This document shows, in pieces, positions 50,543 through 58,980 of a stretch of DNA of 64,000 nt (position 1 is the stretch's first letter; each line of letters opens with the position of its first letter). The stretch spans positions 1 through 64,000 of the forward strand of contig JAILZP010000001.1 of the NCBI GenBank assembly GCA_023512435.1, in the 5' to 3' direction. A program made the translations under genes and the position numbers. This DNA is from Peptococcaceae bacterium. Its GTDB lineage: Bacteria; Bacillota; Desulfotomaculia; Desulfotomaculales; Desulfocucumaceae. The notes beneath the pieces are model-generated. The model made no database searches. It was given only the letters and a program-made list of their open reading frames with translations, and had not been told where the DNA came from.

Positions 50543-51514
50543 GTGGGTCACCTGAGAATTAACATGCGGCAAAGGCCTCCCGCCGCACCGCCAGGCAGAA
50601 GCGGCTTTCCGGAGAGCAAAACGGAATTTAAAAGGCCGGCTCAGTTTCCCAGGCTGAGTGAAAGACACCAATTGCCTGCGGACCGCAAAAAGAACCAGGG
50701 CGTGGAAGAAGTTTTCCAGGAACTGGATTCCATGGTGGGGCTGGAAAAAATAAAGCAACTGATCCGGGAAATATACGCCTTCGTGGAAATCCAAAAGAAG
50801 CGGCAAAAGGAGGACCTGGCCTTTGAAAACACGGTGCTGCACATGATTTTCAAGGGCAATCCCGGGTCCGGAAAGACCACCGTGGCCAGGATCATCGGCA
50901 GGCTGTTCAAGGAAATGGGGGTTCTGCAGAAAGGTCACGTGCTGGAAATAGAAAGAGCCGACCTGGTCGGGGAATATATCGGGCATACCGCCCAGAAGAC
51001 AAGGGAACAGCTGAAAAAGGCCCAGGGCGGGGTTTTATTCATAGACGAGGCGTACTCCCTGGCCAGGGGCGGGGAAAAGGACTTCGGCAAAGAGGCCATC
51101 GACTGTCTTTGCAAGGGCATGGAGGACAACAGGGACAACCTGGTGCTGATCCTGGCCGGGTATACAGATGAAATGGACTGGTTCCTGGAAACAAACCCCG
51201 GTTTAAGGTCCAGGTTTCCCATTCACCTGACCTTTCCGGACTATAATGCGGGCGAACTGCTGGACATAGCCGACATGATGCTCAGGAAAAGGCAGTACGT
51301 CCTGTCCGCGGCGGCCAGGGAGGAGCTGAGGCTGATCATCGAGGCAAAATCAAAAACACACCAGCACAGCGGCAATGCCCGCCTGGTCAGAAACATCATC
51401 GAGCGGTCAATGCGCAGGCAGGCGGTGAGACTGATCGGGAAAAACGGCCTTACCCGCGAAGACCTGATGACCATCACCAGGGAAGATATGCTTAAGGCCA
51501 GGGAGGATCTTTAA
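50543..51514 (+). CDS. spoVK: Stage V sporulation protein K (AAA ATPase)
   Basis: 323 residues as drawn from GTG 50543. That GTG lies inside the strong ribosome binding site GGGGGAGGTG, so the true start may be downstream (CTG 50552 or ATG 50564). The first 60 residues are a disordered, basic, proline-rich segment. The AAA domain begins at DSMVGLEKIKQLIREIYAFV; Walker A is FKGNPGSGKTTVARIIGRLF, Walker B GGVLFIDEAYSLARGG, and sensor NPGLRSRFPIHLTFPDY. CbxX/CfqX-type ATPases like SpoVK are remodelling machines; SpoVK is needed for spore maturation. The position between hfq and ynbB agrees. Confidence 0.9.
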   Translation: MGHLRINMRQRPPAAPPGRSGFPESKTEFKRPAQFPRLSERHQLPADRKKNQGVEEVFQELDSMVGLEKIKQLIREIYAFVEIQKKRQKEDLAFENTVLHMIFKGNPGSGKTTVARIIGRLFKEMGVLQKGHVLEIERADLVGEYIGHTAQKTREQLKKAQGGVLFIDEAYSLARGGEKDFGKEAIDCLCKGMEDNRDNLVLILAGYTDEMDWFLETNPGLRSRFPIHLTFPDYNAGELLDIADMMLRKRQYVLSAAAREELRLIIEAKSKTHQHSGNARLVRNIIERSMRRQAVRLIGKNGLTREDLMTITREDMLKAREDL

Positions 51515-51581
51515 AGAATAACCCAGGACACATAACAAAGAACCCGGGGGAAGGTGTGAAGGAATAGTTACCGAGGAACAA

Positions 51582-52805
51582 TTGGACAGGCTGGCCGACC
51601 AGGTGGAAGAGGAAATCCGGGAGATCGGCCTGCAGATTGAAAAAGACGCATATGCCAACCACAAGAAGGTCATTGACCAGTTCACCCGGTCCAGGGTTGC
51701 CGAGTACCACCTCAAGGGATCGACCGGATACGGGTACAACGACGCTGCCCGGGATAAACTGGAAGAATTGTACGCCGGCGTGTTCGGATCCGAGTCCGCC
51801 CTGGTCAGGGGGCAGATCGTCAGCGGCACCCACGCCATCGCCCTTTGCTTCTTCGGCCTGCTGAGGCCCGGGGACGAACTTCTTGCGGTGCAGGGAGAGC
51901 CTTATGACACCCTGGCCGGGATGATCGGAATCAGGGGGCGGGAACCGGGTTCCCTCAAGGACCTTGGAGTGAGCTACCGCCAGGTGGATCTGCTGGAAGA
52001 CGGCAGGCCGGACCTGGAAGGCATCAAAAGAGCCATCGGCAGCCGGACGAAAATGGTCTACATCCAGAGGTCCAGGGGATACTCCCTGAGGCCCTCATTC
52101 GGCCTTAAGGACATCGCGGACCTGGCCCGGTTCCTGAGGGGGTGCAAAGAGGACCTGATTATTTTCGTCGATAACTGTTACGGCGAGTTTGTGGAAACCC
52201 GGGAACCCACGGAGGCCGGGGCCGATCTGGTTGCCGGATCGCTGATAAAAAACCCCGGTGGAGGCCTGGCTCCTTCGGGGGGCTACGTGGCGGGAAAAAG
52301 GGACCTGGTTGAAATGGCCGCCGCCAGGTGGACCGCTCCCGGGGTGGGGGCGGAGATAGGCCCCTCGCCGGATTACATCAGGCTTCTCTACCAGGGGCTT
52401 TACCTGGCCCCACGCTGCGTGGCCGAGGCTTTGCACGGGGCCGTCTTCGCCGCCAGGTTCTTTGAAAGGCTGGGCTACAGGACCGTCCCGTCATACGATG
52501 CTCCCAGGACGGACATCATCCAGGCCATAGTGCTGGGGTCGGCAGAAAAGGTGATCAAATTCTGCAGAGGAATACAGTCGGCCTCGCCGGTTGACTCCGG
52601 GGCGGATCCGGTACCGGGGGACATGCCGGGTTATGAACATAAGGTGATCATGGCCGCCGGCACCTTTGTCCAGGGGGCGTCCCTGGAGCTGAGCGCCGAC
52701 GCCCCCATGCGCGAACCCTATGCCGTATACCTGCAAGGGGGGCTTTCCAGGCACTACGCCAGAACGGCGGCAATCAACGCGGCCCTGCACCTTGAAGGAA
52801 GATAA
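51582..52805 (+). CDS. ynbB: YnbB family PLP-dependent protein (methionine gamma-lyase-like)
   Basis: 407 residues from TTG 51582 with GAGGAA 5 nt upstream. The fold is an aminotransferase class I/V type. Motifs: STGYGYNDAARDKLEELYAG, QIVSGTHAIALCFFGLLRPG, VYIQRSRGYSLRPSFGLKDI, IIFVDNCYGEFVETREPTEA and DLVAGSLIKNPGGGLAPSGG, where the lysine binds PLP. Members have been annotated as aluminium-resistance or methionine gamma-lyase-like proteins; the reaction is uncertain. In Bacillus hflX lies between spoVK and ynbB; it is absent here. Confidence 0.88.
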   Translation: MDRLADQVEEEIREIGLQIEKDAYANHKKVIDQFTRSRVAEYHLKGSTGYGYNDAARDKLEELYAGVFGSESALVRGQIVSGTHAIALCFFGLLRPGDELLAVQGEPYDTLAGMIGIRGREPGSLKDLGVSYRQVDLLEDGRPDLEGIKRAIGSRTKMVYIQRSRGYSLRPSFGLKDIADLARFLRGCKEDLIIFVDNCYGEFVETREPTEAGADLVAGSLIKNPGGGLAPSGGYVAGKRDLVEMAAARWTAPGVGAEIGPSPDYIRLLYQGLYLAPRCVAEALHGAVFAARFFERLGYRTVPSYDAPRTDIIQAIVLGSAEKVIKFCRGIQSASPVDSGADPVPGDMPGYEHKVIMAAGTFVQGASLELSADAPMREPYAVYLQGGLSRHYARTAAINAALHLEGR

Positions 52806-52851
52806 AACTGAAGGCTTTATTCTTCAAGAATCCAGAATGAAAAAACCGCAC

Positions 52852-52872
52852 CGCCCGCAGGGCGTTTTTTTT
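52852..52872 (+). terminator. Terminator after ynbB
   Basis: Stem CGCCC (52852-52856) / GGGCG (52860-52864) followed by eight T. Confidence 0.7.
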
Positions 52873-52884
52873 CTTTAAAAAAAG

Positions 52885-54531
52885 GTGTTGAAGAACAGGT
52901 GCGAGAATATTTTCAGAAAAACGCAAAATTTCGGGTTTAACATGAAAAAAGCCGGAAAAAATTTGAAGTTAAGCACTAAAATAATCCTGCTTTCCTTTTC
53001 CTCGGTCTTTCTGGTGGTGCTGGTGGGGGGTTTCGTGCTGGTCAACAAGATTGCCGAAATCATGGAGGACGAAATGGGCAAAAGGGCTCTGGCCATCGCC
53101 CGCACCCTGGCCCAGATGACGGTAATCCAGGAAAGCGTGGAAAGCGGCAACGGGTGGGAAAAGATTCAGGCCGTGGCTGAGAAGACAAGGGTGGCCACAG
53201 GGGTGGAGTACATCGTGGTGGTCAATATGAACGGCATAAGGCTGTCCCACCCGGTGGCCGACCGTATCGGGAAGCCGTTCAGCGGAGAAGACCTGGCGCC
53301 CGCCCTGGGGGACAGGGAATACACCTCCAGGGCCAAGGGTGTGCTGGGGCCCTCGGTGAGGGCATTCGTCCCGGTAAAAAAAGAAGAGGGCAGCGTTCAG
53401 GTCGGGGTGGTGGTGGTGGGCATCCTCACTCCCACCTTCCTCAGCATTATCAAGTCCATAAGGTCCGAGATATTGATCGTGCTTATTCTCTGTCCGTCAC
53501 TGGGGTTCATCGGTTCAGTCTTCCTGGCCAGAAGAATCAAGGAAGCCATGTTCAGAATGGAGCCCGGGGAGATTGCCAGGCTGCTGGAAGAAAGAACAGC
53601 CATCCTGCAGGCTCTTGGGGAAGGCATATTAGCCATAGACAAAGACTGCCGGATCACCGTGGCCAACGAAACAGCCAGAAAAATACTGGGCCTGGGTGAT
53701 GAAGTAATGGGCAGGTTGATCGGGGAAGTTTTAAAAGACAGCCAGCTGCCCAAGGTCCTGAAAAATGGGGTGCCGGAATACAACCAGGAGAGGGTGATCA
53801 ACAACACGGTAATAATAAGCAACAGGGTGCCCGTGAGGGTGAACGGACAGGTGGTGGGAGCCGTGGCCACCTTCAGGGACCGGACTGAAATTCACCGCCT
53901 GGCGGAAGAGCTTACTGGAGTCAAGGCCTTTGTGGAAGCCCTGCGGGTGCAGAATCACGAGCACCTGAACCGCCTGCACACCATTTCCGGACTTATCCAG
54001 CTAAAACAATACCACGAAGCCATGGAGTACATCTTCAACATAACCGAGGAGCAGCAGAACATCACCTCCTTCCTGACCAAAAAGATTAAGGACATCAGCG
54101 TGGCCGGTCTTCTGCTGGGCAAGTACGGCAGGGCGAAGGAAATGAGGGCGGACATGGAAATCGACAAAAATTCCCGCCTGGCCAGGCTTCCCAGGCGGGT
54201 TGACAGCAACGCCCTGGTGGTAATCATCGGCAACATGCTGGAGAACGCCTTGGACGCACTGAAAAAATGCGTGCACTGCGAAAGAAAAATATACTTTTAT
54301 ATTTCCGACCGGGACAACCAGTTAAAGATAGTGGTCCGCGATTCGGGGCCCGGGATACCGGGACAATTGAAAGATAAAATTTTTGAACACGGGTTCAGCA
54401 CAAAGGAAGAGCCGGGGCACGGTCTGGGGCTGCACATGGTAAGGGAACACGTGACGGCAGCCGGCGGGAACATAGAAGTGAACAGTATCCCCGGCAGGGG
54501 TACGGAGTTTGCAGTAACCATTCCCTACTGA
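52885..54531 (+). CDS. Sensor histidine kinase, CitA/DcuS family
   Basis: 548 residues from GTG 52885 (TTG 52888 is equally possible). Transmembrane segments at about 31-54 and 195-215 enclose an extracellular Cache/PAS-like domain with the family motif NGIRLSHPVADRIGKPFSGE and a conserved YTSRAKGVLGPSVRAFVPV. A cytoplasmic PAS domain follows (about 235-335). The phosphorylated histidine is probably His358 in RVQNHEHLNRLHTI. The ATPase domain has NMLENALDALKKC, DSGPGIPG and EEPGHGLGLHMV. Members sense C4-dicarboxylates or citrate outside the cell. The regulator gene and a DctP protein follow. Confidence 0.92.
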   Translation: MLKNRCENIFRKTQNFGFNMKKAGKNLKLSTKIILLSFSSVFLVVLVGGFVLVNKIAEIMEDEMGKRALAIARTLAQMTVIQESVESGNGWEKIQAVAEKTRVATGVEYIVVVNMNGIRLSHPVADRIGKPFSGEDLAPALGDREYTSRAKGVLGPSVRAFVPVKKEEGSVQVGVVVVGILTPTFLSIIKSIRSEILIVLILCPSLGFIGSVFLARRIKEAMFRMEPGEIARLLEERTAILQALGEGILAIDKDCRITVANETARKILGLGDEVMGRLIGEVLKDSQLPKVLKNGVPEYNQERVINNTVIISNRVPVRVNGQVVGAVATFRDRTEIHRLAEELTGVKAFVEALRVQNHEHLNRLHTISGLIQLKQYHEAMEYIFNITEEQQNITSFLTKKIKDISVAGLLLGKYGRAKEMRADMEIDKNSRLARLPRRVDSNALVVIIGNMLENALDALKKCVHCERKIYFYISDRDNQLKIVVRDSGPGIPGQLKDKIFEHGFSTKEEPGHGLGLHMVREHVTAAGGNIEVNSIPGRGTEFAVTIPY

Positions 54532-54546
54532 ATCGGGGTGAACCCA

Positions 54547-55236
54547 TTGAGCCTGATAAAAGTAATTGTCATCGAGGATGACCCGATGGTGGCGGAAGTC
54601 AACCGAAACTTTATAAATACGGTGCCTGGATTTATAGTGGTGGATATTGCCAAAACGGCCGGTGAGGGCATCCAAAAGACCGTTTCACTCAAGCCGGACC
54701 TGGCCCTTATCGACGTTTACCTGCCTGACCGGGACGGACTTAACCTGCTGCAGGATTTGAGGAGGCTCCGGGTGCCAACGGACGCCATCCTGGTCACTGC
54801 CGCCCATGACGCGGAGACTGTGGAGGGTGCCTTCCGGTACGGGGCGGTGGATTACATTCTGAAGCCTTTTAAATTCGCAAGACTGAAGGCGGCCCTGGAA
54901 TCCTACGCCGCCATGCGCGCAAGGCTGAGCAGGGTAAATCCCATGAGTCAGGACGATATCGACCAGCTGAAGGCAAATCGCCTCCCGCCGGCCGCCGGGG
55001 AAACGGAAATGCCAAAAGGCCTCAACGACCTGACCATGAAACAGGTGCTTCTTTACATGATCAAGACCCGGAACGCCCTTTCCGCCGAAGAGGTGGCCGA
55101 GGGCCTGGGAATAGCCAGGGTTACCGCCCGTAGGTACCTGGAATACCTTGACGAAATCGGCAGGGTCACCGTTGAGCTGCAGTACGGATCGGTGGGCAGG
55201 CCGGTCAAAAAGTACAGGATCGCGGCGGACATCTGA
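54547..55236 (+). CDS. Response regulator, CitB/DcuR family
   Basis: 229 residues from TTG 54547, spaced 6 nt from GGGGTGA; GTG 54538 is in frame but inside that site. Receiver domain residues 1-120 with acidic pocket VIEDDPM and phosphoryl aspartate in LALIDVYLPDRDG (Asp56). KPFKFARLKAALESYAAM closes the receiver. The C-terminal domain has a helix-turn-helix (EEVAEGLGIARVTARRYLEY) as in CitB/DcuR regulators. Partner of the kinase just upstream (15-nt gap). Its target is probably dicarboxylate uptake or metabolism, perhaps dctP, which starts 37 nt later. Confidence 0.92.
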   Translation: MSLIKVIVIEDDPMVAEVNRNFINTVPGFIVVDIAKTAGEGIQKTVSLKPDLALIDVYLPDRDGLNLLQDLRRLRVPTDAILVTAAHDAETVEGAFRYGAVDYILKPFKFARLKAALESYAAMRARLSRVNPMSQDDIDQLKANRLPPAAGETEMPKGLNDLTMKQVLLYMIKTRNALSAEEVAEGLGIARVTARRYLEYLDEIGRVTVELQYGSVGRPVKKYRIAADI

Positions 55237-55273
55237 TTTCCAAAAATACCATAAGGTTAACGGCGGTATAAAC

Positions 55274-56425
55274 ATGAAAAAAACACCACTGAAAATCTCA
55301 ATTGCACTGCTAGTCATTTTCCTTTTGACCGGATGCGGGGAGAGAATCGAGGACCTGGAACAGGTTGCCCCGGGCGAGAAAATAGTGATCAAATTTTCCC
55401 ACGTGGTGGCCGAGGATACGCCAAAGGGCCTGGCCGCCAAGAAATTTGCAGAACTGGCGGCAAAGAGAACCGGCGGCAGGGTGGAGGTTCAGGTCTTTCC
55501 AAACTCGACCCTCTACGCGGACGGTGAAGAAATGAATGCCCTCAGGAGCGGCGCGGTGCAGATTATTGCCCCCTCCACGTCAAAGCTGGGCGACATGTTT
55601 CCCCGCTGGCAGGTGTTTGATATGCCCTACGCCTTTGAATCCGTCGATGAAATACACCGGGCGATGAACGGCAGCATGGGCAAGACTCTTTACGGCGATC
55701 TCGAAAAAGGCGGGATATACCCCCTGGCCTTTTGGGACAACGGGTTCAAGCAGATCACCAACCGGGTCAGGCCCCTGGTGCACCCGTCCGACTTCAGGGG
55801 ACTTACTTTCAGGATCATGATCAACAGCAGGATCCTGGAGGAGCAGTTCAGGCTTCTGGGGGCGGTGCCCGTCCAGATGAGGTTCAACGAGGTTTATGAC
55901 GCCCTTTCATCCCGGGCGGTGGACGGCCAGGAAAACACCGTGTCCAACATAGTGACCCAGAAGTTTCACGAAATCCAGCCCTACCTGACGGTAAGCAATC
56001 ACGGTTTCATGGGCTACGTGGTAATGGCCGACCAAAAATTCTGGCTGGGACTGCCGCCGGACATCAGGGCCAAACTGGAGGAAGTCATGAAAGAGGTGAC
56101 CGATTGGGAGAGGGAACAGGCCATGATCATCAACGAACGGGACATGAAAGTCCTGCAGGAATCGGGAAAGGTGAAAATACACCTCCAGACCCCGGAAGAA
56201 AAATGGGAGTGGAAGAGGGCATTGGCAGGCCTGGAGAAAAAACTGGAGGAAATACTGGGCGCCAAGATGTTCAGCGAACTGAACAACAACGATAAAAATG
56301 TTTTAAGTAGTCAATATCTTCGCAGCAGCCCGACCACCTTGCCCAGGATAGAAACATCCCTGGTGATTATGGGTTCCATTGACCTGTTTTCCGGCTGCAG
56401 CCTTACCCGGGAATTTTCTTTGTAG
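55274..56425 (+). CDS. dctP: TRAP-transporter-type substrate-binding lipoprotein (DctP), orphan, with read-through tail
   Basis: 383 residues from ATG 55274. The signal peptide ends in a lipobox (LLTGC, Cys21), so the protein is anchored outside the membrane. Binding domain: [59 protein letters not shown] and [20 protein letters not shown] with the carboxylate-binding Arg, then GQENTVSNI. The normal C-terminal helix ends near [10 protein letters not shown]; the frame then continues 115 nt over the 3' end of lexA on the other strand, adding some 37 unrelated residues. No dctQ or dctM membrane genes are near, so it may serve as a co-sensor for the adjacent kinase. Confidence 0.85.
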   Translation: MKKTPLKISIALLVIFLLTGCGERIEDLEQVAPGEKIVIKFSHVVAEDTPKGLAAKKFAELAAKRTGGRVEVQVFPNSTLYADGEEMNALRSGAVQIIAPSTSKLGDMFPRWQVFDMPYAFESVDEIHRAMNGSMGKTLYGDLEKGGIYPLAFWDNGFKQITNRVRPLVHPSDFRGLTFRIMINSRILEEQFRLLGAVPVQMRFNEVYDALSSRAVDGQENTVSNIVTQKFHEIQPYLTVSNHGFMGYVVMADQKFWLGLPPDIRAKLEEVMKEVTDWEREQAMIINERDMKVLQESGKVKIHLQTPEEKWEWKRALAGLEKKLEEILGAKMFSELNNNDKNVLSSQYLRSSPTTLPRIETSLVIMGSIDLFSGCSLTREFSL

Positions 56426-56922
56426 AACCTTTTCACCGTTGCCTCGTCCCCGATCAGGGCCACCACTATATCGCCGTTGTTGGCGGCAGGCTGCTGCCTG
56501 ACCACCACCAGGTCGCCGTCGTGAATGCCGGCCTCGATCATACTGTCGCCGCGCACCCTGAGCATGAAAAAATCCCCGTCACCAAAGTAGGAAGAGGGCA
56601 GGGGAAGGGTAAAGTCATGATTTTCGGAGGCAAGAACGGGCTGGCCGGCGGCAACGCGCCCCAGGACGGGAACTGCGTTTATTTCTCCTGCCCCGGCCCG
56701 GACGGGATCCCCGATCAGCTCCAGTGCTCTGGGTTTGGCCGGATCACGCTTTAAGCAGCCTTTATCTTCGAGCCTCCTTAAGTAGCCGTGAACGGTTGAG
56801 CTGGACTTCAAACCCACGGCCTGGCCGATTTCCCGTACCGAGGGCGGGTAGCCCTTTGTCCTGACATTGTTCCGGATGAACTCCATTATGGCATACTCCC
56901 TGGATGTCAGCCGCTTAACCAT
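56311..56922 (-). CDS. lexA: LexA repressor
   Basis: 203 residues. An N-terminal winged helix ([40 protein letters not shown]) binds DNA; the C-terminal S24 peptidase domain self-cleaves at Ala92-Gly93 ([11 protein letters not shown]) using Ser127 ([11 protein letters not shown]) and Lys164 (GDEATVKRF). It represses the SOS genes until RecA-ssDNA triggers cleavage. Its 3' end is overlapped by the end of dctP on the opposite strand. A LexA box lies 55 nt upstream over the -35 region of its own promoter. Confidence 0.96.
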   Translation of the reverse strand: MVKRLTSREYAIMEFIRNNVRTKGYPPSVREIGQAVGLKSSSTVHGYLRRLEDKGCLKRDPAKPRALELIGDPVRAGAGEINAVPVLGRVAAGQPVLASENHDFTLPLPSSYFGDGDFFMLRVRGDSMIEAGIHDGDLVVVRQQPAANNGDIVVALIGDEATVKRFYKENSRVRLQPENRSMEPIITRDVSILGKVVGLLRRY

Positions 56923-56952
56923 GAAAACACCAGCCTTTCATCTATTAAGGGC

Positions 56953-57014
56953 ATTATAGCATAAAAATGCCGCTGATAAAACACTTGTTCGCACAAACAA
57001 AAACTTTTTATATT
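56953..57014. promoter_or_regulatory. Divergent promoters of lexA and the sigma-54 activator gene with a shared LexA box
   Basis: LexA box at 56978-56991: read on the minus strand it is CGAACAAGTGTTTT, 13 of 14 matches to the Gram-positive consensus CGAACRNRYGTTYC. Toward lexA (minus strand) a TATAAT lies at 56953-56958, with its weak -35 under the box. Toward the activator gene (plus strand) TTGTTC (56985-56990) and TATATT (57009-57014) have an 18-nt spacer, and that -35 lies inside the box. Confidence 0.6.
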
Positions 57015-57072
57015 TTTTAGAAGGGAACAGATATATCAAGGTCGAATTATCTGAACCGGGTGAATATGCCAT

Positions 57073-58719
57073 ATGCCAAAGCTTAGGGTTGCCATTGCGG
57101 GGGCGGGAGAAGAGGGAACCTCCATTTACAAAATGATCCGGGCTGTTCCGGAGGTTGAGGTCGTGGGCCTGTACTCTCCCGAAAAGATCCTGGAAGAATT
57201 AACCCTGAACAACCGCATGGACGTGGTCATTCTGGCCCGGGAGGCAGGCCGGCTGAAACAAAGGATTTCAGGCCTGATCAAACCGGGCACTTCAATAATC
57301 GACGCCGGGGCCGTGGACCTGATCGTGTCTCTTTTAAAAGAGAAGGAAAAACTCCTGGAGTTCAAAAAATTACAGAGCGAGCTTACCATTATATTGAATT
57401 CCGTCCACGAGGCCATCGAAGTGGCGGACACCGACGGCATAATCCGGTATGTCAACCCCGCCTTCACCCGTGTTACCGGCATACCGGAGCACGAGAGGAT
57501 TGGCAGGAACATTTTCGAAGTCTCACCCAACGGCGCCCTGGCCCAGGTTTTGAAAACCGGAAAAAACATTTTCGGCCACCGGACCAGGGTGGGCGGAAGC
57601 AACTCCGAGGTGATTTCCAACGCCGCCCCCATATACGTGGACGGCAATATAATCGGCGGGGTGGTGGTTTTCCAGCACCTCACCGATGTTATAAAGCTGA
57701 TGGACGAACTTCGGCAGAGCGCCTCCCTGATCGAAAACCTGTCCGAAAAACTGGGCCAGGTGACCACCAGCAAATATACCTTCAGCGATATTCTGGGCAA
57801 CGGCCAGGAACTTAAAAAATGCATCCAGGTGGCAGAAAGGGCGGCCAGGTCAAATTCAACCGTTCTCCTGCTGGGAGAGAGCGGAACCGGAAAGGAACTC
57901 TTCGCCCATGCCATCCATCATGCCAGCCCCCGCCGGGAAAAGCCCTTTATCAAGGTGAACTGCGCCGCCATCCCGGAGAGCCTGCTGGAAAGTGAATTCT
58001 TCGGTTACACCAAGGGCGCCTTCACCGGGGCAATCAAGTCAAAAATAGGGAAGTTTGAACTGGCCAACGGCGGAACCATTTTTCTGGATGAAATCGGTGA
58101 CATGAGCCTCAACCTGCAGGGAAAACTACTGCGGGTCCTGCAGGAAATGGAGTTTGAACGGGTGGGCGGAAACCAGACCATAAAGGTGGACGTCAGGGTT
58201 ATCGCGGCCACCAACAGGAACCTCCGGGAACTTATCAGGCAGGGCAGGTTCCGGGAAGACCTGTATTACAGGCTGAACGTGGTGGAAATCACCCTTCCAC
58301 CGGTCCGCTACCACAAGGAAGACCTGCCCCTTCTCTGCAACAGCCTGATTGTTAAGCTGAACCGGAAGCTTGGGAAGAAGGTGAAAGGACTTTCCAGGGA
58401 CGCCGAGGAGGCGCTTTTCAGCTACGACTGGCCCGGAAACGTGCGGGAACTGGAAAATGTCATTGAACGGGTAATGGTCACGGTGGATGATGAGGTGATT
58501 ACCAAGAAGAACCTCATCCAGCACGTCAGCCAGTTTAAAAACACTTCCGAAAGGGACCTGGATCTCATCCCCATCGACCAAATGGAACAGATCTTGATTA
58601 AAAAAGCCCTGCTGAAATTCGGGAACACGGTGGAAGGCAAGAGGAAGGCCGCACAGGCCCTGAATATTTCTCTGGCAACCCTATACAATAAAATAAAGAA
58701 AAATCGTTCAGACAATTAG
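57073..58719 (+). CDS. mmcA: Sigma-54-dependent activator with N-terminal Rossmann-like and PAS domains
   Basis: 548 residues from ATG 57073. Residues 1-95 look like a nucleotide-binding fold: [20 protein letters not shown] has the G-x-G-x-x-G turn after a first strand. A PAS domain follows at about 100-210 ([20 protein letters not shown]). The central AAA domain has Walker A GESGTGKE (268-275), the sigma-54 contact loop GAFTGA (315-320) and Walker B GGTIFLDE (333-340). A Fis-type helix-turn-helix ends the protein ([19 protein letters not shown]). A sigma-54 promoter lies 220 nt downstream, before the fumarase genes. The position matches the regulator heading the mmc cluster of Pelotomaculum thermopropionicum, hence the symbol. 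Confidence 0.88.
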   Translation: MPKLRVAIAGAGEEGTSIYKMIRAVPEVEVVGLYSPEKILEELTLNNRMDVVILAREAGRLKQRISGLIKPGTSIIDAGAVDLIVSLLKEKEKLLEFKKLQSELTIILNSVHEAIEVADTDGIIRYVNPAFTRVTGIPEHERIGRNIFEVSPNGALAQVLKTGKNIFGHRTRVGGSNSEVISNAAPIYVDGNIIGGVVVFQHLTDVIKLMDELRQSASLIENLSEKLGQVTTSKYTFSDILGNGQELKKCIQVAERAARSNSTVLLLGESGTGKELFAHAIHHASPRREKPFIKVNCAAIPESLLESEFFGYTKGAFTGAIKSKIGKFELANGGTIFLDEIGDMSLNLQGKLLRVLQEMEFERVGGNQTIKVDVRVIAATNRNLRELIRQGRFREDLYYRLNVVEITLPPVRYHKEDLPLLCNSLIVKLNRKLGKKVKGLSRDAEEALFSYDWPGNVRELENVIERVMVTVDDEVITKKNLIQHVSQFKNTSERDLDLIPIDQMEQILIKKALLKFGNTVEGKRKAAQALNISLATLYNKIKKNRSDN

Positions 58720-58784
58720 ATCAATTGGTAATCTTATAAAATTTAGAGGACTTCTATTATTTAGAATGTGATTACTTCTCAAGA

Positions 58785-58812
58785 CCCCTGTTAAAATCAG
58801 GGGATTTTATAT
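58785..58812 (+). terminator. Terminator after the sigma-54 activator gene
   Basis: Stem CCCCTG (58785-58790) / CAGGGG (58798-58803), loop TTAAAAT, followed by ATTTTATAT. Confidence 0.65.
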
Positions 58813-58908
58813 ATGTTGATTCTAATTATTGAAAAATGCCGGGGCGGCCTTGCCATTTATAAAGTTTTTAAATATGATGTACATGTAAATTGGCCATTTT
58901 ATCCAGCG

Positions 58909-58928
58909 GTATAAAGCATTGGTTATAC
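58909..58928. promoter_or_regulatory. Inverted repeat upstream of the sigma-54 promoter
   Basis: GTATAA (58909-58914) and TTATAC (58923-58928) form a perfect 6-bp inverted repeat with an 8-nt centre, ending 10 nt before the -24 element. Two other palindromes, ATGTACAT (58877-58884) and AAATTGGCCATTTT (58887-58900), lie just upstream. They are candidates for activator sites. Confidence 0.4.
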
Positions 58929-58938
58929 TTACCCCGGC

Positions 58939-58956
58939 TTGGTACATTTCTTGCTA
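58939..58956 (+). promoter_or_regulatory. Sigma-54 promoter of the propionate-pathway genes
   Basis: TTGGTAC (58939-58945), five bases, then TTGC (58951-58954) and TA. The GG (58941-58942) and GC (58953-58954) are exactly 10 nt apart, as required for -24/-12 promoters (consensus TTGGCAC-N5-TTGC). Predicted start near 58966, only 15 nt before the first possible start codon. It directly follows an activator gene of the matching class. Confidence 0.82.
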
Positions 58957-58980
58957 AGTTAAACGAGGTCGGACCTTTGA

